Shown here: positions 44,814 to 54,828 of the stretch, one piece after another
How the letters are laid out: every line of letters starts with the position of its first letter
Position numbering within the stretch: position 1 is the first letter of the stretch
Assembly: GCF_014803405.1 (NCBI RefSeq)
Contig: NZ_JACYFG010000006.1
Location: 627,501 to 691,500 of the forward strand
Source of the DNA: Pelagicoccus enzymogenes
GTDB lineage: Bacteria; Verrucomicrobiota; Verrucomicrobiia; Opitutales; Opitutaceae
DNA length: 64,000 nucleotides
Direction of reading: 5' to 3'
Position numbers and translations under genes: made by a program
Notes under the pieces: model-generated
What the model was told of the DNA's origin: nothing
What the model saw: the letters and a program-made list of their open reading frames with translations, nothing else
Database searches by the model: none

Positions 44814-47800
44814 CTAGGATTCGTCCGGCAAGAGTTCGGCCAATACCTGCAGCAACTCTTTGGCCTTGATCGGCTTGGAGACGTAGCGATTGAAGCCCGC
44901 TTCCAAGATGCGTATCTTGTCATCCGCCATGGCGTAAGCCGTTTGAGCCACCACCAGTACATTTTGGTTTATCGCTCGCAGCCTGCGGATGGTCTCGAAT
45001 CCATCGATGCCAGGCATCTTGATATCAAGCAGGACAAGGTCGAAAGGCCCTTCCTGCTGATAAACCTTAACTCCTTTCTCGCCTGACTCCGCCCAAACGA
45101 CTTCGAAGCGCGTTGGCTTCAAAATCGCCTTCAGAAGCAAGAAGTTGTTCGTCTCGTCTTCGACGACCAAAACGCGGCCGCTGCGGGCTCGGACTAGCTT
45201 CTCCGGAAGCTCATCATCCGAACCGAATCCCGAATCCGACTCATCTGCTCGGTGCAGCACCGAGAGCGGAAAGCGAACGCTAAACTTGGATCCCTTGCCG
45301 TATTCGGACTTCACCGACAACTCTCCACCTAGCAGGTCCACGAGACGCTTGGATATCGCCAAGCCCAGCCCTACGCCCCGACGCGCTTGCACATCGTCTT
45401 CCTTCAGCTTGTAGAACTGGTCAAATATTACCTCCTGAAACTCCGAAGGGATTCCTTTTCCAGTATCCTTGACGTAAATACAAAACACCCCTCCCTCGAT
45501 TCGAGCTCCCAGAACGATGGACCCCGCGCTGGTAAACTTGGAGGCGTTCGTGAGCAAGTTGTCCAGCACCTGGCGCAATCGATGGTGGTCCGTCACCATC
45601 GAATACTCCTGCCCCCGAAGGGCATTCTCGCACAGTAGCTCTACCCCTTCCTCCCGAGGCAAGACACTATGGCTGGCAAATACATTGTCGAAAAACTCGT
45701 CCCACAAGATATCCTTCTCGTCGAGTGTCACTTGATTCGCCTCGATCAGCGAATAATCCAAAATATCGTCGATCAGCCGCAGCAGCGAATCCGAGTTTTC
45801 GTTGATCAAGGAGAGGTACTCCACCATCTCCTCCTCACTCGCCTTCGTTTCCTTCAGCAAGGTTGAAAAGCCGACAACCGCGTTGAGCGGCGTACGAATT
45901 TCGTGAGACAGATTTGCGAGAAAGGACGACTTGAGACGATCCGACTCCTCCGCCTTTTCCTTGGCCTTGACCAGCTCAGAGGTTCTTTCCTCCACCTTCT
46001 CCTCAAGCCGTTCCCGGCCTTCCTCCAACTCGTCGCGCTGCTTCTCGAGCTGGCTCCTTTGCCCTTCTAGGGCCAGCTTCTGCTCGTTGATCTTCTTGGT
46101 CCGTTTTTGCACTTCCTCCTCCAAGGAGCGTTGGCGACGTTTCAGGTTCCTCTCCCTGTAGCGAATAAACAGATACACGAGCAACACCACAGCGAGAAAC
46201 AACAAAGAGAAGAACCAAGGCGTCATCCAAAACGGAGGCAATATTCTCAAGCGCAACGAGGCGCCTTCCTCGTTCCAAACGCCATCGTTGTTGGAAGCCT
46301 TCACGCGAAACACGTAGCTGCCTGGGTTCAGGTTGGTGTAGTTCGCTTCCCGACGGGTTCCGACGTCGTTCCAGTCGGAGTCGAACCCTTCGAGCAAGTA
46401 AGCGTAGCGGTTCTTTTGCGGCTGTATGTAGTTTTGCGCTACAAAACTGATGGAGAGCACCTTCTGCTCATGGGTAAGCACCAGCTCGTCCAGCTTGGAG
46501 ATATGCTTCGGCAGGGAATTCGGGTCGCTTGGATCGACCTTCAGCGACTTGAAGAAGACCTGCACGTCAGTGATGAATACTGGGGGAGGAATCTCATTGT
46601 CTCGAATCTTGCTCGGATCGAAAAACGTCAAGCCTCCCGTCTGCCCGAAATAGATTTCCCCGGTAGGCGACATGGCGACTGAGTTGCGCGAAAAGTCGTT
46701 CGACATGAGACCATCCAGATGGTCGTAGCTCTTGACCTTGCCTGTCCCTAGGTCAAGCCGCGCCAGCCCGCCATCCGTTCCCGCCCAGATATCGCCGTCG
46801 CGATCCTGCGTGACGCAAAGCACCTGATGGCCAGGCAAGCCGTCGGCCATCGTGTAGGACTTGAAGGTTTTCTCAATCGGGTCGAAACGATTCAAGCCGT
46901 ATCCCGTGCCGACCCAAATCTTGCCTTCCGCATCGCGGAAGAGCGTGTGGCAAATCGCATTGGAGAGACTGTTTGGATTCGTCGCATCTGGCGTGTAGTT
47001 GTTAAAGACTTTCGTTTCTGTATCCAAAATTGAAATACCGATCGGAGTGGCGACGTAAACGAGCCCGGAAGGGTCGTATAGGATGTCCGAAGGCCAATCG
47101 TCCAACAAGCTGTGCTTCGTGTTGAAGGGATCCGATTTGAAGCTTTCGAAACGTCCGCTTTCGCGATGATAGAGGGCAATGCCGGCCCCCTTGAGAGCAA
47201 TCCACAGATTCCCGTCTTCGTCCTCCGCAATCGCTCGGGGATCGCCGCCCGGAGTGCCGAGGACCTTGCTGAAACTGCGGTCTTCCCGATTGAAGCGCAT
47301 CAGGCCGCCGTGGAAACTCCCCGCCCAAATCTGGCCCCTGGAATCTTCCATCAGCGAGTAAACCGCCCCCCTTCCGATCGATTTCGGGTCCGCCGGATCG
47401 TGACGCAACTCGAACAGGTGAGCCCCGTCCTCCGCAAAGACGTCGATCCCTCCATGGTAGTATCCAACCCAGCGTTCGCCGCCCCGGGTCCAAAGCACGC
47501 GGGAAACCACCGAAGTCACGCCTGGACGATTCGCGGCGTTCTCCAAGTAGTCCCGATTGAAGCGCTTGTTGTTGGTCGAAACATGGGCCCCATACTTGGC
47601 GGAACCGACCCAGATGTTGGACTGGCTGTCAACCGCCAAGCAACGAATGCTCCCAGATGGAAGCGAGTCGACACGATCGGACGCCATGTAATTCTGGATA
47701 CGCCGCTCGTTGCGATCCATCAAAGTAAGGCCACGCCCATGACAAACCCATATCCTCCCGTCTTCGGTGGATTGCAAGAAATGCACCCGCTGCTCGTTGG

Positions 47801-48599
47801 AGTGCTCCAGCGGCAAGGGGCGAGCTTCCCCGGACTCCACATCCAAAACCACCACCCCTTGGTAGGCGGTTCCCGCCCAGATCCGCTCCGGATCGCCCAC
47901 GTCGAGCGAATAAATGAAATTACGGTTCATCTCGCTGCTGCCCTCGAACCCCTCGAGATAGGCTCGCGTCTCGCGGGTCGCCGTATCGTAGCGGTAAACC
48001 GCGCTGGACGAGCCAATCCAGATCCGATCCAACTCGTCGCAAGCCATTGACTTGATCACGCCAAAACTCGCAGCGTTCATCGGCTCGAAGCGTTTCTCTA
48101 CCTCGTCGAAGCGATAGATGATTCCGCTTTCCGCGGAGGCGTAGACGTTGCCGCGACTGTCCTGCACAATCGCATTGCAGCGATTGTTCAGGTTGTTGTT
48201 CATGTCGACCGGATTGAGAACATAGTTCTCGAACGAGTCCAGTTCCGGCACGTAACGGCTGACCCCCATCTGGGTGCCGATCCAAAACCGGTTCTTGCCG
48301 TCGACGAGGAAGGACCAAACCGCATCGTTGATCAGGGAGGTCGGATTACCCTCTTCCCTGCGGAAGGCTCGGATCTCGTAGCCATCGTACCGCAAGGCTC
48401 CTTGGTTGGTCCCAAACCAAATAAAGCCAGACGGCCCTTCCGCGATGCGGTGGATCTCCCCACCCGAATTCTCGAAGCGGTCCGTCAGAGCCTCGAAGCG
48501 CAAACGCGTCAAATCCCGTTCCGCCGCAGCCGGGGCAACCGGGACAATAAAGAACGCAAGCCGCAAAACGACAAGGAGGAGAGCTGGGATAGATTTCAT
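44814..48599 (-). CDS. Propeller hybrid sensor kinase (two-component regulator propeller, Y_Y_Y, HK, REC)
   Basis: 1261 residues. A signal peptide (about 1-26) is followed by repeated reg_prop blades (about 30-700; for example FIWFGTNQGALRYDGYEI and IWVGTGYGLNRFDP). The Y_Y_Y domain lies at about 705-790 (YAYLLEGFDSDWNDVGTRRE), then one membrane helix (about 800-820) and a coiled coil to 890. HisKA has FLANLSHEIRTPLNA; the ATPase domain has [12 protein letters not shown] receiver ends the protein (LVLLDIKMPGIDGFE). Bacteroides-type relatives end in an AraC DNA-binding domain, which is missing here, so an unlinked regulator is required. Divergent GH95 gene suggests a glycan signal. Confidence 0.92.
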   Translation of the reverse strand: MKSIPALLLVVLRLAFFIVPVAPAAAERDLTRLRFEALTDRFENSGGEIHRIAEGPSGFIWFGTNQGALRYDGYEIRAFRREEGNPTSLINDAVWSFLVDGKNRFWIGTQMGVSRYVPELDSFENYVLNPVDMNNNLNNRCNAIVQDSRGNVYASAESGIIYRFDEVEKRFEPMNAASFGVIKSMACDELDRIWIGSSSAVYRYDTATRETRAYLEGFEGSSEMNRNFIYSLDVGDPERIWAGTAYQGVVVLDVESGEARPLPLEHSNEQRVHFLQSTEDGRIWVCHGRGLTLMDRNERRIQNYMASDRVDSLPSGSIRCLAVDSQSNIWVGSAKYGAHVSTNNKRFNRDYLENAANRPGVTSVVSRVLWTRGGERWVGYYHGGIDVFAEDGAHLFELRHDPADPKSIGRGAVYSLMEDSRGQIWAGSFHGGLMRFNREDRSFSKVLGTPGGDPRAIAEDEDGNLWIALKGAGIALYHRESGRFESFKSDPFNTKHSLLDDWPSDILYDPSGLVYVATPIGISILDTETKVFNNYTPDATNPNSLSNAICHTLFRDAEGKIWVGTGYGLNRFDPIEKTFKSYTMADGLPGHQVLCVTQDRDGDIWAGTDGGLARLDLGTGKVKSYDHLDGLMSNDFSRNSVAMSPTGEIYFGQTGGLTFFDPSKIRDNEIPPPVFITDVQVFFKSLKVDPSDPNSLPKHISKLDELVLTHEQKVLSISFVAQNYIQPQKNRYAYLLEGFDSDWNDVGTRREANYTNLNPGSYVFRVKASNNDGVWNEEGASLRLRILPPFWMTPWFFSLLFLAVVLLVYLFIRYRERNLKRRQRSLEEEVQKRTKKINEQKLALEGQRSQLEKQRDELEEGRERLEEKVEERTSELVKAKEKAEESDRLKSSFLANLSHEIRTPLNAVVGFSTLLKETKASEEEMVEYLSLINENSDSLLRLIDDILDYSLIEANQVTLDEKDILWDEFFDNVFASHSVLPREEGVELLCENALRGQEYSMVTDHHRLRQVLDNLLTNASKFTSAGSIVLGARIEGGVFCIYVKDTGKGIPSEFQEVIFDQFYKLKEDDVQARRGVGLGLAISKRLVDLLGGELSVKSEYGKGSKFSVRFPLSVLHRADESDSGFGSDDELPEKLVRARSGRVLVVEDETNNFLLLKAILKPTRFEVVWAESGEKGVKVYQQEGPFDLVLLDIKMPGIDGFETIRRLRAINQNVLVVAQTAYAMADDKIRILEAGFNRYVSKPIKAKELLQVLAELLPDES

Positions 48600-49164
48600 T
48601 GAGACGTCTACGCTTCAGGGATCGTAGAAACCCGCACCCTAAGCAAAACCAACCTCAATGCAATCCCGCCAAGCTTTGTTGACACTCTGTTTACCTTGAC
48701 CGCTGCCAAGCACCTACCCCCACGTATCGCCACGTATTGCTGCCCAGAAGGTTAAAGCTGCCCAAGGCTTTCTCGCTGAACAGTCCACTTCGCCCGAAGC
48801 AAGGAAGACGCAATCGCCAGAGCAGAGAGCCTTTTCCCGAAATCGAACTCGGAGCCATCTTCCAACGGAGCAGCGGGGCAAAAGCCCAGGTCAACGGACG
48901 CATCCTCGGCGTCGGAGACACAATCGAGGATGCGAGGATCATCGCCATCCATCGCATCAGCATAGCAGTCGAGCACCACGATCGCATACGAACCTTCACC
49001 CTCGACTGAACCCAGCCAGCCCCCCAAGGCTCTGCGCAAAATTAACACAACCTTAAGTTTTTTTTCCCGCCTGTCCCGCGTCGCTGCCGCTGCGACTGCG
49101 TCAGAAAAAATTTCACCCGATCGGGGGCTTGCTAAACGCGCTCAGCTGCTTGCACTTGCTGAGC
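48600..49164 (+). other. Regulatory gap between propeller kinase and GH95 gene
   Basis: 565 bases. It contains direct repeats CACGTAT at about 48721 and 48731 and an inverted repeat GTCGCTGCCGCTGCGAC at about 49079-49097, close to the GH95 start. A 98-residue open frame on the minus strand (48752-49048) was not recognised and is not called. The promoters of both divergent genes should lie here. Confidence 0.35.
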
Positions 49165-51480
49165 ATGCGATCCTTACCCCTGCTCTCAATCGGAGGCGCG
49201 TGCTTGCTCGCTGTCGCTAGCCCCGCCCTCGCCAAGAATCTCCTGCATGACGACAAGCCAGCCAACGAGTGGACCGACGCCTATCCCACCGGCAATGGGC
49301 GACTGGGCGCCATGCCCTTCGGACAATTTCCCCAAGAGAAAGTGCTGCTCAACGAGGAGACGATCTGGGCCCGAGGCGAGGACTTGAAAACGCCCGAGGA
49401 CAGCTTTCGGCACCTCGAAACGATTCGCGAGCTTGAAGCTGCAGGCCTGTACCGCGAGGCCGATCTCCACTTCGAGCAAAACCTGCAAGCTGGCGTCGAT
49501 CCCAATAGCTACCAGTACCTCGGCTGGCTCAACATCACCTATCCAAACCTGAGCCCGCTCGCCCGCACCCGACGAACCCTCGACCTCTCGAGCGGCATCG
49601 TCCTCTCCGAACACCTGCTCGAGGACGGCACCCGCATCGACCAGGAAACCTGGGTCAGCGCTCCCGACGACGTCATCGTAATTCACATACAATCCACCCA
49701 AGCAATCGACCTCGATGTCTCTCTCGACGGGGCGGAGGCAGAGAACGGAGACCTGGTAAAAAACGGACAAGGTAGCGGCGACAGAGTCGATGTATTGAAA
49801 TACCAAGGACGCATTCGCAGCCTCTCTCCATCCACAATAAGCGACAATACACTGCGCGTTCGGGGAGAGCGAAGCATCACGCTGCTCGTCTCAGCCGCCA
49901 CCAATTTCAACTTTGCCAACAGCAGCCAACTGCTCGCGGACGGATGGCAAGACAAGGCTCTCGCGACCCTCGACCAGCTCAACGAACACACCGTCGACGA
50001 GCTGCGAAGCGCCGCCACCGAAGACCATGCCGCCTACTTTAATCGCGTCCGTATCGAACTAGGAACTACAGATTCGAAGACCCGATCCCTCACAACTCCC
50101 GAACGCATCCTGCGCCTGCAAAATGGGGCCGACCAGGATCCCGACCTCATCGAAGACTACTTCCAGTTCGGCCGCTACCTGCTCATCGCCTCCTCCCGCC
50201 CCGGCACCCTTCCCGCTAACCTGCAAGGCATTTGGAATCCCCACGAATGGGCACCTTGGAGTTCCGACTTCCACTTGAACATCAACCTGCAGATGAACTA
50301 CTGGCTGGCCGAAACCACCAATCTCTCCGAGCTGCACCAACCCCTGATCGACCTCATCCGCTACTACCAGCCCAAAGGCAAGGAAATGGCCCGTCGACTC
50401 GGCATGCAAGGTTGGTGCATGGGACACGCATCGGACATCTGGGGCAACGCTCGCATGATGTCCCGAGCCGCCCGCTGGGGCGGTTCCTTCTTCGGCGGGC
50501 AATGGATGACCCTGCACATCCTCGAGCACTATCGCTTCTCAAAGGACGTTTCCATTCTTTCTGACAACTGGAAAATCCTCACCGACTCCGTCCGCTTCGT
50601 TGACTCCTGGCTCATCGAAAACCCCGAAGGCGAGGGACTCGTTGCACGCCCCGCTTGCTCGCCCGAAAACACCTTCCTCTACACCGACAAAAACGGCGAG
50701 CAGCAAAGCGCCGCCTTCTCTTCCGGCAACAGCTTCGACCAGTACATGGTCCTCCAGGTGTTCAACGACTACCTAGAGGCAGCAGCCGCCCTCGACAAGG
50801 AAAGCGATCCCTTCGTTCAAGCCATCGCCCAAAAGCTTCCCCACGTCTACCAACCTAAAATAGCCCAGGACGGACGCCTCATGGAGTGGCGACTCCCCTT
50901 CGGCGAACAGGAACCGGGTCACAGACATATTTCCCACGTGTTGGGAGCCTATCCGGGAAACCAAATCGACCTCGACAGCGATCCCGAAATGCGGAGCGCC
51001 GTGGAGAAGGTGATCGAAAAAAGACTCGAACACGGCGGAGCTGCCACTGGCTGGAGCCGAGCCTGGACCATCGGCATGTTCGCGCAGCTTTCCGAGAGCG
51101 AGGAAGCGTACGAAAACCTGATCGCCATCCTGAGAAAGTCCACGTTGGGCAACCTCTGGGACAACCACCCCCCATTCCAAATCGACGGCAACTTCGGATC
51201 CACCGCAGCCATCGCGGAGATGCTCCTGCACAGCCACGGCGACGCAATCGTGCTGCTCCCCGCCCTGCCGGCTGCCTGGCCAGAGGGATCGGTTCAAGGA
51301 CTCCGAGCCCGAGGCGGCTTTACCGTATCCATGGAGTGGAACAAGGGAGCGCTGACGGGAGCCACTATTTCCTTCGGTCCCAACAGTCCGAGCTCCGCAA
51401 CCCTCTCCTACCGCGGCAAGCAACTCACCGTCGACGGCAAGCCCGGCGACATCCAGGAAGTGGATCTGAGTTCGCTGTAA
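49165..51480 (+). CDS. GH95 alpha-L-fucosidase (or galactosidase) family enzyme
   Basis: 771 residues from the ATG (MRSLPLLS) that starts a signal peptide; a start 12 codons upstream is also open. It opens [20 protein letters not shown], the GH95 N-terminal signature, with [12 protein letters not shown]. The catalytic barrel has [30 protein letters not shown] and later [20 protein letters not shown] and [15 protein letters not shown]. These match GH95. GH95 removes fucose or L-galactose from polysaccharides. Its gene is divergent from the propeller kinase and is likely its target. Confidence 0.95.
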   Translation: MRSLPLLSIGGACLLAVASPALAKNLLHDDKPANEWTDAYPTGNGRLGAMPFGQFPQEKVLLNEETIWARGEDLKTPEDSFRHLETIRELEAAGLYREADLHFEQNLQAGVDPNSYQYLGWLNITYPNLSPLARTRRTLDLSSGIVLSEHLLEDGTRIDQETWVSAPDDVIVIHIQSTQAIDLDVSLDGAEAENGDLVKNGQGSGDRVDVLKYQGRIRSLSPSTISDNTLRVRGERSITLLVSAATNFNFANSSQLLADGWQDKALATLDQLNEHTVDELRSAATEDHAAYFNRVRIELGTTDSKTRSLTTPERILRLQNGADQDPDLIEDYFQFGRYLLIASSRPGTLPANLQGIWNPHEWAPWSSDFHLNINLQMNYWLAETTNLSELHQPLIDLIRYYQPKGKEMARRLGMQGWCMGHASDIWGNARMMSRAARWGGSFFGGQWMTLHILEHYRFSKDVSILSDNWKILTDSVRFVDSWLIENPEGEGLVARPACSPENTFLYTDKNGEQQSAAFSSGNSFDQYMVLQVFNDYLEAAAALDKESDPFVQAIAQKLPHVYQPKIAQDGRLMEWRLPFGEQEPGHRHISHVLGAYPGNQIDLDSDPEMRSAVEKVIEKRLEHGGAATGWSRAWTIGMFAQLSESEEAYENLIAILRKSTLGNLWDNHPPFQIDGNFGSTAAIAEMLLHSHGDAIVLLPALPAAWPEGSVQGLRARGGFTVSMEWNKGALTGATISFGPNSPSSATLSYRGKQLTVDGKPGDIQEVDLSSL

Positions 51481-51520
51481 AGCGCGGCGCTCGCTGATCC
51501 GCCAACCCTATCAAAACGAC

Positions 51521-52909
51521 TCACTGCAGTAGCTTCAAAGCCGCCGCATTCTGGTATTCGTTCGCTAGATCCAAAGCCGTGACTCCGTGGGAGGAAACCA
51601 CGCTTGCATCCACTCCCGCCTCCAGCAACAGGCTCAAGACCTCCTCACCTCCACTAGCCGCCGCCTCATGCAAAGGCGTTCCACCTGCGTCGCTAAGGGC
51701 GTTCACATCCGCGCCCGCTTCCAGCAAGGCGGCAACCGTGTCGGCTTGGTTCTTGGCAGCCGCCAGGTGCAAGGCGGTCCAACCTTGCTTGTCGCGAGCC
51801 CCCAAATCCACCCCCGCTTCTGCCAAAGCCCGGCAAAGTTCTGGCAAACGTCGCGTCACCGCCAAATGGGCAGTGGTCTGACCACTGCCCGTGCGTGCGT
51901 TAGGGTCCGCCCCTTGCTCCAGCAGATAGAGGGCGATTGCGTTTTTCTTACGCATCACCGCTTGCTGCAACAAGGTCATGTTTCCCCTTCCGGGCGTATT
52001 CAATAATTGGGGATCCAAGGCAAGATGCACCTTCACGTCCGCAAAGGAATCCCGCGCGATCGCCTCTTCCACTGTCTTGTAGGTTACGATGTTCGGAAAA
52101 TCGGATACCACTCCCGCCTCCGGCAGGCTTGCGCCCGCGGTCCAGGCGATTCCATTCAGGACCAGCTTGCGGAAATCCGGATCGTTCCAGTTGTGATGGA
52201 AATGCCCTCCCGTAAACCCTAAGCCGCGCTGCCCTTTTTCGCCGATGCGAACCCATGCGAGGTGCTGCAGCTCGCCTGCTTCCAAGGCCGCCCTCACCGC
52301 AGCATTGCCCGAACGCAACCCATCCGCTCCCAGCGAGTTCATCGGCGGCAATCCCGACAGGATCGGCTCGAAGCCGCCATCCTCGCGAAACCGCATGTGA
52401 TAGTACCACTCGTCCACGATTTCCAAAGGCGAAACTCCCTTCGTCGCCGCGCCGTCGCCCAAGGTCGAATCCTTCAATTCCCAGACCGGATTCACCGACC
52501 AATTCAAGTCAAAGTAGCCCCCGATCGCCTCGCTCATGAAGCCTGCCAAGGCCTCCGACTCCGGCTCCAAAGCGTAGTGCAAGAAAGCGAATCCCACCCC
52601 GCGACCGCGCAGCGCCCGTAGGGCCTCCACCCGGCCTTCCGCCACATGGTCCGCGCCCCCATCGCAATATATGACCACCGCGGCGACACCATCAAAGGCG
52701 CCCGGCCATTCCGGCCATCCCCGCGAAACCGCAGCCTCCACTCCTAGGCCGCTTGCATTCAAGGCGTCAGCCAATACTTCGCAGCCCGCCGGAAACTCGT
52801 GCTCGTTCCAGCCGTGGCTGGGCTCGCCCGCAACGAACAAGATCCTCGAAGGCGCGGCGGATGCCAATACGCCACCACAAATTGCCACAAACAGGATGAG
52901 ACCTTTCAT
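51521..52909 (-). CDS. ThuA domain fused to ankyrin repeats, secreted
   Basis: 462 residues from ATG at 52909; an open frame extends 217 residues further upstream but its composition is not protein-like and has no signal. A signal peptide (about 1-18) leads to a ThuA-like domain (about 20-245): ILFVAGEPSHGWNEHEFPAG and GFTGGHFHHNWNDPDFRKLV with the typical His residues. From about 290 five ankyrin repeats follow (for example TALHLAAAKNQADTVAALLE and TPLHEAAASGGEEVLSLLLE). ThuA proteins are linked to sugar metabolism. The fusion to ankyrin repeats is unusual. Confidence 0.88.
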   Translation of the reverse strand: MKGLILFVAICGGVLASAAPSRILFVAGEPSHGWNEHEFPAGCEVLADALNASGLGVEAAVSRGWPEWPGAFDGVAAVVIYCDGGADHVAEGRVEALRALRGRGVGFAFLHYALEPESEALAGFMSEAIGGYFDLNWSVNPVWELKDSTLGDGAATKGVSPLEIVDEWYYHMRFREDGGFEPILSGLPPMNSLGADGLRSGNAAVRAALEAGELQHLAWVRIGEKGQRGLGFTGGHFHHNWNDPDFRKLVLNGIAWTAGASLPEAGVVSDFPNIVTYKTVEEAIARDSFADVKVHLALDPQLLNTPGRGNMTLLQQAVMRKKNAIALYLLEQGADPNARTGSGQTTAHLAVTRRLPELCRALAEAGVDLGARDKQGWTALHLAAAKNQADTVAALLEAGADVNALSDAGGTPLHEAAASGGEEVLSLLLEAGVDASVVSSHGVTALDLANEYQNAAALKLLQ

Positions 52910-52962
52910 GCCAAAAAGGTGGCAAGCACGCCGCCTCAGGTCCAACGCAAAGCGAACACGCC

Positions 52963-54669
52963 CTAAGCCACGCTCCGTTTGGGCATCTTGCCCACGAGCT
53001 CGCGCTTGAGCGCGAGGCACTCCCCATGAGCCAAGCGCTCGAACTTCTTCATGTCGAAGTTCAGGTAAACCCGCTTGCTCAAGACGCGCCATTCGGGAGA
53101 CGCCGCCAGCGACTCCGGCTCGTCGAAAATCGTATCTCCGTTGTACCCCACGTGATTGTAGCGACAAAGGTCGCGGGCGAGCGAAACAGCCGCTACCAGC
53201 TCTTCGTCCCGACTCGCCGCTTCGGGGTTGTTGATCCAGCGAAACACCGATTGGAAACGCGCCGGCAGACCTTGTTTTTCCGCGTAGGCAGCCGCGATCT
53301 CGTGAGTCGTGCAATCGAGGAAAGTTCGTTCCGCGGCCGCGAGGGAGATCCGCTCCCGCTTGGCATGGGCGTGGATCGCCGGCAGGGCGAACGGGTGCAA
53401 GCGCGTGAGCAGTATCTTGCCGAGATCCTGCATCAAGCCCGCCGTGTAGGCTATGGGGGCTAAGTTCGGCATCTCCAAATAGTTGCAGACAAACTCCGCT
53501 AAACGTCCTGTCGCGAGCTGAAACATGCGGAAGGCCGGCCAATTCAATTGAGGCCCCCAATCAAAGTAGCGCTCCGCCACATTCTCGAAATTCAGTCCGA
53601 TACTCGCCAGGCGCATCTCTCCCAGCAAGCCTACCCCCATGCGCGTTTCCTCGATATCGGAAGCCTTGTCTTCCTTGTCCTTCTTGAGGCGATTGGCCGC
53701 CACCAGAATTTCCGCGGTCAAGCCGGGGTCGCGGTGCACCAAGTCCAGCAAGGGGGCCAGAGACGTCGGCCTACCTGTGGCCGACATCTGATAGGCCGCG
53801 GAAATCGACTCTGCGATCGGGCAGGAAGTGATCTTGTCGAATTCGCGCTTCAACTGGTCCATGCCCACCACCGGGCAGCGTTCTTCCTCGAGCGCATCGC
53901 TCCAGTGTCGCCGCTCCCGCGCTTCCGCCTCCGACTTGATTTCCTCTTCCGACAAAAAGCCCTCCGGCACCGTGTCCGGCTTCAAGTAGGCTTCGATCAG
54001 CCGGGAAGCCAAATCGAGCGGGTCATTGCTTTCGTCGCCAGTCGGCCACTTGCCCGCTGAGGCTTTTAGGGCGAGCTCGTCCAAGCAGTAGACCACGCCT
54101 TCGGCTCCAGTCTTGTCGGCGACCAGCGAGAGGCGCTTCAACCAATCCACGAGCGGCTTCTGCGGCTGCCCTTCTACCGCTTTGCGCTTCGCGATCGAAT
54201 TGTGCCCCTCCCGCAAGGCGCTGCAAAGCTTCTCCAGCATCGCATTCAAGCGTTCAGGCTCCCACTCGGGATTGCCGGCCTCGAAATAGCGTTCCAGCCA
54301 AGGCTCCGAACGCGCCTTGGAGATTTCGGCATAAACGAGCTCCTCTCGGTAAGGCTTCACCAAAAAGTTTTGCACGCGCAGCTCCAACACCTGCTTCACG
54401 CTGTCGCGCTCCGGATGGGCGGTGTAGACTACCAGCGGAATCTTGCGCAGCAAGCTGTCAGCCTTGAGATCCTGAACAAGGGTTAAGCCGTTCTCTCCCT
54501 TTAACTTGAGCTCGAGGAAGATGATATCCACCTTCAGGTTGCCACGAATGAACTTCCACGCCTCCGCCACGGATTCGACCGCTGCGAGACGATTGCCGCT
54601 GCGCGATACGATTCCGCCCATGGCCATGCGAGCCACTTCGTCGGGGTCTACTAGAAGTACGTTTGCCAT
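52963..54669 (-). CDS. HDOD-domain response regulator with Glu at the phosphoacceptor position
   Basis: 568 residues. The receiver (1-120) has the acidic pair D8/D10, Thr in VVYTAH and Lys in FLVKPY, but the acceptor position reads IIFLELKLKGENG with Glu53 instead of Asp. A linker (about 120-270) leads to the HDOD domain (about 285-500) with FDKITSCPIAESISAA and IAYTAGLMQDLGKILL. HDOD proteins bind signalling partners. Glu53 could keep the receiver in an activated-like state. It is a single gene with about 50 bases before the ThuA gene. Confidence 0.9.
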   Translation of the reverse strand: MANVLLVDPDEVARMAMGGIVSRSGNRLAAVESVAEAWKFIRGNLKVDIIFLELKLKGENGLTLVQDLKADSLLRKIPLVVYTAHPERDSVKQVLELRVQNFLVKPYREELVYAEISKARSEPWLERYFEAGNPEWEPERLNAMLEKLCSALREGHNSIAKRKAVEGQPQKPLVDWLKRLSLVADKTGAEGVVYCLDELALKASAGKWPTGDESNDPLDLASRLIEAYLKPDTVPEGFLSEEEIKSEAEARERRHWSDALEEERCPVVGMDQLKREFDKITSCPIAESISAAYQMSATGRPTSLAPLLDLVHRDPGLTAEILVAANRLKKDKEDKASDIEETRMGVGLLGEMRLASIGLNFENVAERYFDWGPQLNWPAFRMFQLATGRLAEFVCNYLEMPNLAPIAYTAGLMQDLGKILLTRLHPFALPAIHAHAKRERISLAAAERTFLDCTTHEIAAAYAEKQGLPARFQSVFRWINNPEAASRDEELVAAVSLARDLCRYNHVGYNGDTIFDEPESLAASPEWRVLSKRVYLNFDMKKFERLAHGECLALKRELVGKMPKRSVA

Positions 54670-54828
54670 GATTCAAACAACAATAGGGAACGCTCTGAGA
54701 AGTACTCAGGGTGTCCCTAGGTTGTCATCGTCACCGCAGCGCCTCGCCTTGACTCTAGGGCAGCAATAATAAGCTGTCGCGCTGATCCACATTAGCTCCT
54801 ATAAGCGAAGCATGCGGGCAAGGCCGCC

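Noticed and set aside
47112-48050. 312-residue plus-strand open frame
   Set aside because: Antisense to the propeller region of the hybrid kinase.
52910-53560. Upstream extension of the ThuA-ankyrin frame
   Set aside because: It overlaps the HDOD gene in another frame, and the signal peptide begins at 52909.
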